Assembly: GCF_020921035.1 (NCBI RefSeq)
Contig: NC_063153.1
Coordinates: 7,316,001-7,380,000, forward strand
Direction of reading: 5' to 3'
DNA length: 64,000 nucleotides
Source of the DNA: Rhodamnia argentea
Taxonomy: Eukaryota > Streptophyta > Magnoliopsida > Myrtales > Myrtaceae
In this document: one piece after another, positions 17,481 through 29,700 of the stretch
How positions within the stretch are numbered: position 1 is the first letter of the stretch
Layout of the letters: each line of letters begins with the position of its first letter
Notes under the pieces: model-generated
What the model was told of the DNA's origin: nothing
The model's database searches: none
Seen by the model: the letters and a program-made list of their open reading frames with translations, nothing else
Program-made: the position numbers and the translations under genes

Positions 17481-19222
17481 GTATCTGGCCGAACACGCTC
17501 TATTGCAGCTAAAGTCTCTTTAGCTGATCTTTAGAAAGAATGAGTGTGATCCCGTTAAAATGTTGTACTAGGTCTCTAAATTAATCAATAGTTGAAGGCT
17601 TCAGCTTGCCCTAGGGTTATGTGTGTGAAATTGTTGATGTAGTCGAAGACTTACAAGCGCTTTCCTTGCACGGGAAGGCAATTCTAGGGTTTTACGGGTA
17701 AACTTTAAGGTGATTCTATATCTCGGCGGCTCATTGCATGCCATCATGTTTGTTGTAAGTAGTTTGTCTTACCTTGTATCAACGTAAAAAATAAACGTCG
17801 CAAAAAAAAAAAAAAAATGCGACCATTGAAGTATGGTTGTTTTAAGAAGGAATGTGATAAGAACATTGATCGTTTTAAGAAGGAATCTGAGCATGTCGGT
17901 ATGGTTGATTGCAAAGTTGGGCAAGAGTTGATTTTCCTGAATAATTTCCCTCGTGATTCTGTCATGTTACGTCGTCGTTTGCAGAAGCGCTAGCGCAGCT
18001 TATCCCTAACTAAATGCCTGATGCTGTCCAACTAGTGAACTTTTTTTACTTTTGGATGCACCCATCTGTCAGAACAAATGAGGAACCACAATGATCAAGA
18101 CGTCTATATATCCGTTCCCCTCACTATTTGATAACTAACATGACAAGAGACACCTGGTGATCTAAGAAAAACATCTTCTCTCGAGCTTAAACACATAAAA
18201 ACCACTTTCCAATAAAAATTCTTGGCATTGAATATATATGAACTCTTAAGCGTCTTGAGATAATGGACTTACGGAATACCAGAAGCTCTCAGCAGGAAAA
18301 CTCACATACCAAGGATGATGATGAACGATCGCTCTTCATGTACTATTCGTTTAACTTAGACTCGTCCCACCCCAGAACTTCGTCCGGACTTGCCCGTGAT
18401 CGTCTTTTTTGAGAGGTCATAACAAAAGGGGAATTGAGCTCAGCCAGTAGGATTCTTCACCAAGATAAAGAATTTTGACAAGGCAAATATAAATGAGGCC
18501 AATGCAGCTTCATAATAGCACTTAAACCACAAATTACAATAGTACAAGGATTTGTAAACAGTTGTGTGCAGCCAAAAAATTACATACAACTGCCAGCATG
18601 TTGCGACCATTGTTACTTCTTGTCCTATGTCAGTTATATACACTATTTTGCAGCAATTCTGTCTGGGTCACTATGTGCAAGTATTATCCATTCATCTTAT
18701 CCACCAAATCTGCCAGTGGTCAACCTCCTTTTATGTTGCCGCCTTCTATGTGAAACTTATATATAAATAAGATCAGCCCCTTGCAGTTCTCAAAGGAATC
18801 AAACAACAGGACAAGCATGAGCTCCACTCAACTCCAGCATGAAGATGGGTGTTGCTACAAGAGTTCTAGCTTCCACAAGAATCCCCTGCCTCCATGAAAG
18901 AACTTGGGGGAGTTTTGACAGTCATGGTAGAGGAGATCCCTAACTTCTCTGTACTGGTAAAAGATGGTTGCACGGCCATCCAGTACAACTTACGAGCTGC
19001 TCCGTTTGTTGAGTATATTCAAAAAGCATAAACTTTCTGAGGAATTGCCACTTCGTTGCAACACAGGTAAATTTTGTTCTGTCATTTGCAACCTGAATGC
19101 GTGCAACTCGGGGGTTCAATTCAGGCTCCAGCATTCAGCTGGTAGTAAACAAGATTCTTACTCCGACAAATGTTATGCTTTTGACGAATTGGAAGAAGTT
19201 GCTACTCTAGCCATATGTTAGA
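17167..19222. other. Convergent intergenic region between MAT1 and RPOTp
   Basis: Holds the 3' untranslated regions of both flanking genes. A 58-residue open frame at 17817-17993, preceded by a run of 16 A, encodes a Lys/Arg/Cys-rich peptide (starts MRPLKYGCFKKE). I cannot assign it, and it may be a decayed gene fragment. The rest is AT-rich with no structure I can name. Confidence 0.4.
17442..17476. repeat. (CT)n microsatellite downstream of MAT1
   Basis: About 35 bases of uninterrupted CT dinucleotides, roughly 275 bases after the MAT1 stop codon. Confidence 0.9.
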
Positions 19223-22200
19223 TCAGTTGAAGAAGTAAGGAGACTTGAGGACCTCCCGTAAGTCAAAGTTGCCTCTATCAGGTAGGGAAGGAAACGTCAG
19301 TGCTGGATATGATGTCTGGAAACTTTCAAGCAACTGCATAAACACAAGACGAATTAAGCCCGATTGAAACCCTGCTCTTAAAAAGACTAGAGATATTAGA
19401 GAACATAGTGTATATATAAAGTCTTAACACCAAAAATTAGCTTTTGATTCACATTTCAATTGACAGTTGAATAGAAGATTAGTTTAAAAACCGTGAGATC
19501 TCTAAATTATCTATAAGCCTAGCAAATTTAACATAGTCACTGGGACCACACTGAACCATACAAAACCATAGTCATTGCCTCATCAACCTTTTCTTAATAG
19601 TTGATCTGAGACACATACAAAAGGTTTGAATTAAGGCTTAGCAGTTGTTTATAAGAATCAAGGTACTTACATTTTCAAGGATAGGCATGTTATATAGTTC
19701 CACAAATTTTTCACGTAGAATCCAGTTCATCTGGTCCACATCACAAGCATGCGTCCAGAATGAATCATGCACACCTGCAGTTTATTATGAGGATGCATGT
19801 CAGTTTCGCACTAAACAGGAGCAAGTTGCCTCTGAGCATACTTCAAGGCCTAGTTTCCTATGTCCAACCATAAATACGCTTCGGAAATTTAGCTCAGAAT
19901 TTCCCAGAGTCTGAAGGAATGATATTTGTGTAGACGTATCAGGGAAAGACCAAGCCCGACCAAGGTTGGGACCAGTTTGTCAGATCTCCTTAGCCAGGAT
20001 CTGTGGAAGATCCATAGGAGCAGGATTGTCCTTGGGAGACTAGTAGATTTTGGCAAACATGGAAATGTACAAAAACCTGAACCAATAGCACTGCATGCAA
20101 ACCTAACCGAACCTATTATGGTGTTAGGTTAATGTGTATCTGGCATTTGCCAGTATCAGGCTCAAGATCCAATTGAGTTGTTGCAAATAAAGTGGCTCGA
20201 GATAAACCTGCAAAATGTAGACCAGCCTCCCTGCAGGCAACGGCAGTCATCATCATGTGTGAACCATCAAGTGAGTGAACAAAGTTTGGAGGAAATGCTG
20301 TTCTCTGTCTTCTAACATCAACCTGAAGTTCATACAACATTTGAGTTTTCATGTCAGTATATTCAGTGTCGCAGGATATAACCTACTGAGTTTTTCCAAA
20401 CATAACCTACCAAGTCACCCTCCCGCTGCAAGGCCAAAATCTGAAGGGTTGTTCTTATCTGCATTACAAAACTCATTGAGGATTTTGAAATAGAAAATCA
20501 AGCAACACAGATAATCTGAAGGGTTGTTCCTGTCTGCATTAAAAAACTTATTTAGGATTTTCAAATACAGTAGCACAACACAAATTCAAACATCCTTCCT
20601 GCAATCCCCACCCCGTCATTCTTGTGTCTTGACCATCCTTCTCTAGAACATATAAGTAGCATTCAATGAAATAAGACAATGCAATAAGACAGTTGTTTAC
20701 AAATGATAGTCTCGCGAAAGGCAGTACTGTGTAATTGAGGAAACAATGCATAGCATTAAAGTAAACAACTAAGTAGAATCGGTAAAGACATAATCAATGG
20801 TGATTAGTAAATGAGTATGCACTCCTCCAGTTGCATCACATGACACAACCAACTTGAGCGCATTACCACTTGCAAAATTAGCATGCGTTACCCTTCAAGT
20901 AAAAGAAACTCAAGAAGACTCGGTATATTTATTAAACTTGAATGACTCCACATTAGATGTAACAACCAAGAGAAAGACACAATTGAATATGTGACGATCA
21001 CATGGAAGGAGCTAAAAAGCTCTTTTTGTTTACGTGTTTATACAAGACTAATTGCAAGTTCTTTCCGCACCATTTATAGAGTTGTTTATTATCAGATACA
21101 AAAATCTTACTGTATGTTCAGATCAGCCTCATCCTATAATAGTAGAACTTGTTGGCACCAGAAGGCATGCAATCATTGGTTTGTTACCCAATTGTACAAC
21201 AAAAAATAAAAGAACAAAAAAGCAGCAGTGCCCTAGGGCCCACACAACACATTTTAGGCAGTAGAGTATATAAAGCTCAGGCTGTGACATGTCTAAACCC
21301 AGTAAGCACAATTGAAACACTCACAAGATGGCGTTTATTTTTATAGTACGGTTGTACAACAGGAAGACCAAGGGGAGTAGTCCACCGCACTGGTTGATTT
21401 TCTGCAGCAATAATCTGAAAAGACAGAATTACAAACATATTGCTTAAATCCATCACGATTGAGGATAAAAAATTTCAATGCATTACAAAAATTGTACTTT
21501 TGCACAGTCACCAAGCCAACCCATTATTCTACGTGCAGCTTCAAATATCTCTTCAAGGGCAGTCAGTGTTACCTGCAGAGAGTTACCTAACTTCAGTGCT
21601 TACTGTAACATGAAAACTTTAAAATTTCTCAAACTGAAGCAGAGTGCATAAGCTGTTTTCAGTGCATTTTGGATTGCACAGCTGAGAACGATTCTACATC
21701 AGAAAATAAAATCTACGAGTCCACTTGGAAAAAAAAATTAGAAGAAGGAGAAGGAGGAGAAGGAGGAGGAGGAGGAGAAGGAGGAGGAGAAGGAGAAGGA
21801 GGGGGAGCAGGAGGAGGAGGAGGAGGAGGAGGGAAGAAGAAGCAGAAGAAGCAGGAGGAGAAGGAGCAGGAGGAGGAGGAGAAGGAGGAACAGGAGGAGG
21901 AGGAGAAGGAGAAGAAGAAGGAGGAGGAGGAGGAGGAGGAGAAGAAGGAAAGGACGTGAAAGTTTACTTTCATCCGGCTCAAGTAGTTACACCACATAAA
22001 AAAGGGGTTTTCGCTTTCAAATTCTCGAAAAACCTCCAAAGCATTGGGTAGACCTCATACAATAACTGTCCTAGTAGGAGGAGGAGGAGGACACCGCTTG
22101 ATTCAGCATTTCCAATCAAGTTAAATAGCGAAAAAGGATATCTTATCAGAGAAACTGAGTGTGAAGCCCAGCTCAAGCCACATTACCATACAGCAGTGTC

Positions 22201-25200
22201 ATACAACCAAAGATACTGGTGAACAGGTAAGTCAATCAAAGATTTTCAAACGAATTCATCCTAAGCTCTTGCATTCTCCTCAATTAAAATGAACTGTGCT
22301 TCTGGCTTTGATTCAACTTCTTCGCAGAAATATCACAAGATCACCCACAATGCCACAACCAACAACTCAAACACGAACTCAACAATATACTCAGATACAA
22401 AAACTCAAGAAACAAATGCAGATAAACATCTTCCATGTACAACTAAAGCAGACTCAATCACAAGCATGACCATGACTGGTATCAGCCATCCACTTGTACA
22501 TAATTTTCTTACACCTAGATCTTACCACTACACACAAAGTTCAATTCTACCCAACAAAAGGACTTGCAAACGATTAAGAACAGGAGTACGAAGTCAATTG
22601 AATTTTTCCTTTCTAGTTTTTTTCATCATATAGACAATACTAATCTTAGGCAAACGAAATGCAAAAAGATGCAGTCAACTGAACAAGCGTTGTAAGAGAA
22701 CAATATTTCTATCTGGAAGGTGTGCAAACTCAAGACTGAGTTTCATGAGGTGTCTCAGCAGGTGGCTGAGCTAGTGGAACCTGACGGTACAGGCTTTGTA
22801 GCACTTCACTAAAAGTGACCATATGACCCCATCCAGACACCCTACTTCTTGAAAATAGACATGGAGAAAGGCTTACTTTAGCAGCATAGCATGCAGCAGT
22901 AAAGAGCAGTCTTTCATCACCAAGTACACCCTTCTCCTCTAGTCTTCTTTTTATCTGCTCACGTGCCCCAACAAAAGTCACTCCATATACTGAGGTCATC
23001 ACTGTCTGTTTCACTAGTTTCCTATCCACCTGAAGGTTTTCAGGAGATAGAGCTGTAACTAAACAGTAAAAGACAACCGCACAAAAGCTATGGGATAAAT
23101 GAAAAGTTCTTTCCAAGAAGGAAAAATTAAGAAAAAACTTTGTAAGACCCACAGGAAATGCACCTGGCCCAGTAAGACCTTCGCCAACGCAGCATTTGGA
23201 TAAGTAGCAGGGTCCCTGTTGCTGTCCCTTTTCATTATGTCATGTACCCTAAACCCCAAAAAGAGAAGGTAATCAAGATTTTTCATATCGCATAACTTAA
23301 GAGTACGAGTTAACCTAGAGCATGCACAAAGTGGAGAGAGGGTCTGCCCAGCAACAACGAAATCTGCTAAAGAGTAGTATTTCACTAGGCATAATTGAAA
23401 TAGTCATTCTACCATTACCTAATCCACTATTCTGTGAAGTCGGATCCCCAGTGGTGCTAAGAGAACTGCTCTCTTGCTCTAGGAGATATAGGGAAAGGAA
23501 GAATTGTATGAGGACAGAAGAGAATATTAGGAGACAGACAACTTCTTTCTTTCTAACCTACGTGTATGACTGGAGTGATCAGATATCATGCTTTTCTTCC
23601 TTTCAGATTTTGGAGAGAGAGACTGGAAAGAAAGGAAGAAAAAAAAAGATGCTGTTGGGAAGTGTGGAGTACTCAAATATTCAGCAAATATAACTGCCTT
23701 GGTAACTGTCCAGGCAATAGTACAATTCTTAACGTTCGCACTGAGAAAAGCAATGTGATGGTATTTTGCAAGTCTAACAACAAAAATGTTTCACCATGGC
23801 CATGTACCATACCTTGCAGCAATTTCTGAATAAACATCAGCAGGTTTCTCTGCCGCAACTAGATTTACTGCAGCAGCTTCCATCTGGAAAAAGAGCATGG
23901 CGTTGATAATAAAATGGACGACCATGAGAAATTAAAATATTAAGCTACACAAAGTTTCAAGGGATGGTTTAATAGAATTACTTTGGACGACATGCAAGAC
24001 TCTGCTTAACATCAATATTATCATATCAACAGTTGATATAACCAATTCATCATCTAGACATTGTCAGAATAGAAACAAAGACCAACTAGAGCCTAGAACT
24101 GCATTTCCACAACAGATTTGAAGGAGATTTGACCAATATGGAGAAAATACCATTTCAGATAGGCTGTACAATTCAGATAACTCTCAAGAACTACAACTGG
24201 AAAGGGTCCTCATAGACATTTTACTTCTAAAAACCCAATTGTTGTAGCATATACCCTTCAATGTTGGACAAAACAAATAGGGAAAGACGAAGCAAATTTG
24301 AGCAAATGGTGAAGGTACTCCTGATTATTAACCACCTATTATCAGCTAAGTACCTAAATCATTGTTCTGCATAACAACAGCTTCTGGGTCATTCTTTCAT
24401 TGAATGCAACTTATCAGAAATGTAAACTTTCTAAACGAGCACAGGCACACATTAATTGAAAGGAGAAAAAAACACTCAGATAGCGTGAACAGCAAATGTA
24501 TTTCTTGACTGAAAAGATTTAGTTGCCAAGTTTCATGTATTATTCTGCCAATCAACAGCTTTTGGGGTGACTCCGACATGTAAATGAAAGATAGCTGCAA
24601 TCTTTCCAAATGATAAGAGGCCTTTAATTGGTCTGGCAAAGAAACTTGAATTTACAAATGCCAACATATTTGTCTACTATTATAACTAACTGGGTGAGTA
24701 AGATTCCATATGCTTCGGGTGTCACAGTTTCTAAAAGTCTGAAGAAACAGTCCGCTAAACGTTGCAAGGAGAAAGTACCCACACTGTCTCTTCCCAAGGC
24801 AGCATAGTGCTGAAGGCCATTGCAGGAACCATCCTGAAAATAATGCATAGTCACAATTCAAATGGTAGAACCTCAGGTGAGTAGGAGGGTGTGTGTGTGT
24901 GTCACAGAGACAGAGACAGAGACAGAGAGACAGAGTATATAATCATCTCGGCAGAGTAATCCACCATCCCAGGAAATAAAAATAAGAGTAAGACGAAAGT
25001 TCACTTATGATCAACAAGGCCATAGCAGTGAATACCACCTTACACAGTTGAATAATGACCTTCGTAGCATATGACTACGTGTAATTCAAGTTTGCTAAAA
25101 GGCAACTCGTAAAGGTTCTCAATTATCCTAATTCATATATGTTGCATAATGATCTAAATTTTCCATGTCAACGCTAAGCAAAAAAGACTATTCACATAAC

Positions 25201-26710
25201 TTCCACTGTAAATGGAAGAGGAAAAGAGCTCATGACAGAATACTTTTTCTCTGCTGGTCTCGCAACTTATGAAAACGCCCTAGTCAACATCTCTATAGCT
25301 TACGAAGGAATTTCTTAGATCCTCCTTGCTTTTAGAGTAATCACTTAAAACAACAAGCCTCAAGCAAATTATACCATATGTGATGCCCATATTAGAACAA
25401 CCAATTATAGACAAGCAAAGTAACTAAACCTACCTTTTTTCATGTGTGTTGCAAATGTCCGCGTGTGTACAGAATATGCAAATTGTCCAGGACTAGGAGC
25501 AAGATTTCATTCCATTTACACTATCCACACAAGCCCCACTCAAGCCCCACATATTTTTTGCTGGCCAGTTGTTTTTTTGGACAATCCGACACTTACTGCT
25601 AGATGCAAGATATTTGAACCATTGGTTCTAGTAATCCCCACTAGATAGATCTACCCAAATTAGATGGGAGTATAATAGATTGATCTGAGAACACAAAATC
25701 GCCTGAATCATTATCCATATCTTATATCCAGTGGGTTCTCCAGCTCCTTCAAAACAGCATAACAAGACCATAGATTTAACTTTCTTGAAATCATCTGGCT
25801 CAGCAAGGTAAGGCCGAATGAAGTAGACTTTGGAGTCACCCTCAGTCCCAACAACCAAGAAGCAATAAAGCAAAATAAAAACTACATTTGAAGTTCTATT
25901 ACCAAATCTTGGAAATGCACAGTACATCTAAACTACCTTGAATTGATCTATCAAACAAGGTAAGTGGTAACATATTACCTATTAAAGTCAGTAAACAGCA
26001 ATAATTTGCACCCTTGAGACTAGCTGACATATTTACCTGATGAATTGGAAGATGGGAGATGGCAGTATATGGTGATGAGCTCTTCAACGCTTCCGACAAA
26101 TTAATACAAGTAGCTAAGCACTGAAAAGGGTCTTCAGCTGTCAACCACCACCTATTCCCATCAAGAGGCTTCTCTGCCGAGTCAAATATATCGTCCAGAT
26201 GGTTTTCTACAAATGCCAGGCGTCCATCATGTGAAAGCTTTTCCACACCACCAGAATAGAGGTTTGCCAAACGTATCTTCAGCCAATGTAACCCAGACTT
26301 CCCTAGCGGCCGTCCTTCAGCAAACTCAAGAACTCCTCGACAGAGATCAGAGCTTAAATGATTCAGATGTGAATGCATTGGATATGCTCGGCCACGGAAA
26401 TCCAGATTGTGAGGATAATAAAAACCTTCCTCTTCCTTCATCTTTCGGGCCACCTGTTTCATGAAGAATTTGCAAGAGAGTGGATCAGTAATACTCTCAG
26501 CAAATACATGGAGACAAAACTTTATGCAAGGATACGGACTTCTATGGAAGCGAAAATGTTGGCACTAATTTGCATAGTAATAAAAGTAACTGAAACTGGG
26601 ATAATGAAAGAAAACGACAAAGGGATCGCTGTTCGTTTACAAGGAAAATATTGCAACAGGAAAACAGGGAGAAGTATCTAACAGTCCAAGGAAACTACTA
26701 TCCTCTGAGT

Positions 26711-26750
<40 letters not shown>

Positions 26751-29700
26751 AGAGAGTTTAAGCTCAATGTCGCATCGCTGAGCATGCCTCTCTCTGTTAA
26801 CCTTCTTTGCTTTCCGTACATTCCACTTCCACAATTCAAGCTCGTCACCATCCTCGGAAACATCCTTATCTGGCAAAGGAAGCTGCAACAAAAGAGAGAA
26901 TGGAATAAGTTCGGCAAAATGTAAAATGGAAGTAATGACCAGAACAACAGAGTGACCACATCAAACCAAAACCAGCAAGCTTCCACATGGCAACTGTTAT
27001 TAAAACAAATGAACAGTGACAGGCAAAACCTATTCTTACAGCACTAGTTGGACATAATTCTTTCTCGTTTCCTGTTTCAGATAAGTCACTACATAGTATC
27101 AGATCAATTAAAGAAAATGATTGAGAACTCCAGTCAAATCATGTTAACTTAGAAGTCATTGTGGTAGGATATCATCAAGCCAAGTCAACATTTTCCTGAA
27201 TAGAAGAACCTAGATACAGAACATCAACAATATAGTGGTCGTATGCAACTATAAGAATGCCATGGCAGATCAGAATCTTCAGCAATCAAGTTGGATAAAC
27301 ACAATTTGCAAACAAGAACTGCAGTGTGTCATGAGCATGAATCTATGTGCTCACATCAAGTCTCTCAATTAAACCTCCAACACTTCCACCTTGAGCCCAG
27401 AGGTTCTCCACAACAGCAAGTACTCTTCGATTAACCCTCCATTTGGTACTTCCAAGTGTGTCCAGGGCCTGCTTACAGATAAGTAAAAAGGTCAAATAAA
27501 ATAAAAGGAAGTAAACAAGGCGTTAGAGTGAAACAGATGACCTTAAGAAAAAGCTTGTATCTCATCCAGTCCCATCTCTCTCCAGACCTAATGTGGTAGT
27601 TTCCCATCATAGGGCTTTCTATCTATAGATTTAGCCATTACCAAGGAGCTAATTCATCCAGAACTCAGTTGACTGCTTCTATAGATAAGGCGGAGCGTCC
27701 TTGGCTCAGCATTATAGCACATTGAGCTTCGGCACTACTACAGCACTTCACTAACAGAATTGGGAAACATACGAGTATAAAGATTAACGCATAAAGAGGA
27801 ATTGCATGATATGTCTACACAATGATACCTAGTCCATTCCACCACAAACAGGAGAAACAAATTGATCACCAGCTACCATATTGTGAAACAAATACACCAC
27901 TAGATACTGCCACATACCTTACCAAACAGTTATTTGCTCATAGTTTGGTTAAAGAACTTTGTGATTCTTCCCACAATGAAATTAACGTTTACCACAAAAA
28001 CTTAAGGGGCAAGGTGTTAGCCTGATTAGCAGACAGTCTCACAGAAATAATGTGATTAAATATGTAGAGAGTATATCCTCTATGTGCTATTCCTGTTATT
28101 GCGTTTAATCAGATAAATTGAGTCTGACATTTTTTTGAATTAGATTGGCACTAGCCAAATGCAACCAACTTAATGATGTTGAATACAATGCCCCAACTCT
28201 AATACCATGTTAAGCATATCAGATAAAACTCGCCTATTTAAAGGCTCTCAACTGGGTTAATCCATGGAAAATACAGCTAATACAAGCCAAAAAAAAAAAC
28301 AAAAGAGACGCCACATTTATCGACATCACTACCTTAAATACATTATGCATCTGTTCCTCGGACACATTCTTTAGAGCATCCTGCTGCTTTCTTGATCCAT
28401 GAGTACGCATAGCATAAGAAGGGAGGAAGAAGTACGCACCCTTGTCATACCTATAAAGAATGAAGAGAACTATTAGGATTGGCAATTTCAGACGGAAGAG
28501 TACTTCAAACAATCCCACTATCAAAGACCAATTTTTTCCCATCTAGATATCCTTTTTTATAAGGCGACCAGATGACATCTGGTCATCCTTAAACATTCCC
28601 ATTTAAAAAGGTAACCTCCCTCCCTCCCTCCCTCACACATGCACGTGCACACATGGAAAGCCGACATTTTATTTCTCCACCATACGGAAGCCACACCCTT
28701 TACCGATGAAAACACCAAACAGCACTTGCTAGTTTCCATATAGTTTATACCCTTTCCATTTTCTTGGAGGAACCAGCATAGGCATATAAGGAGCCAACAT
28801 ATGCTTTGCCTGCAGGAAGGGAGAAAAGATAAAGAGTTATGATTTGGGGGAGTCGCTTCATAGTAAAGACTGTAAACTTAAAGCTTCCGCCAAGGAAAAT
28901 TATTACTTAAATCATTTTAACAGAAAACACGGTAGCTTAGCATTTGAAGGAAAGCATGTTATTACGCCAGGCAGGCCCCTAACTGTTGATAAAGGGGGGC
29001 TACATGTAAAATGTGGAAGCTGCCACAGATATCACCTAATACTTGTCTCCTAATTACTTTCCTTTGCATCAGTTGCCATTCCATTGTTTCCTGATAGTAT
29101 AATTCTGTTCCTCCAATTATGAAAATGGTACTCCCCACCTGTGTTCTCTAAAAGAATTATGGCCTTTTCCCCAAATTTATCATTCCACAAAACTTCTATA
29201 TAAAAATAATTGCAATGACATACAACTGCATATTACATAAAGTGCGTATTAATAGCCTCCAAACACCAGGCATATATTCTTCAACCCTGCAAGTCTCGTC
29301 TCAGTTTTCTCATATATTAGCTCCCACGTTATTTTGTTCGCAAGATTGGTTCCTAAAGGAGCACCACGTACTCTAGAAATTTAACAATTTCAACATGCAA
29401 GTCTCAGGCAAAGTTTAGCTGCACATATTCTGAAATATCAATGTTCAGAATAATTTTCTAAAGTGGCCCATCATCCCAATTGTTCAACTCAATTACATTT
29501 TCTGGCGGAATGTAGAGAAGAGGTCGAGATGCTTTTCTCTGTATAAAATTTCTTTTATGGCTGATATCATTTCATCTTCACGAAAACTAACATATGTATT
29601 TGGTACATTCCCATGAACTGAACCAATCAGGAAATAAATAGGCCAAAGGACATTAGATCATAGCACCAATTATCCCTTTGCAGTATCCAGTAGTGCATCG

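Noticed and set aside
17817-17993. 58-residue Lys/Cys-rich open frame after an A-run
   Set aside because: Too short, no recognised family and no splice context; left as an unassigned fragment in the intergenic entry.
21669-22051. Open frames encoding long Glu/Gly, Arg and Pro/Ser runs
   Set aside because: They are forced by the polypurine tract, lie within an RPOTp intron and lack any non-repetitive homology.
28193-28212. CTCTAATACCATGTTAA, resembling the complement of a retrotransposon tRNA-Met primer site
   Set aside because: It is imperfect, has no adjacent LTR end, and points the opposite way from the nearby possible copia remnant.
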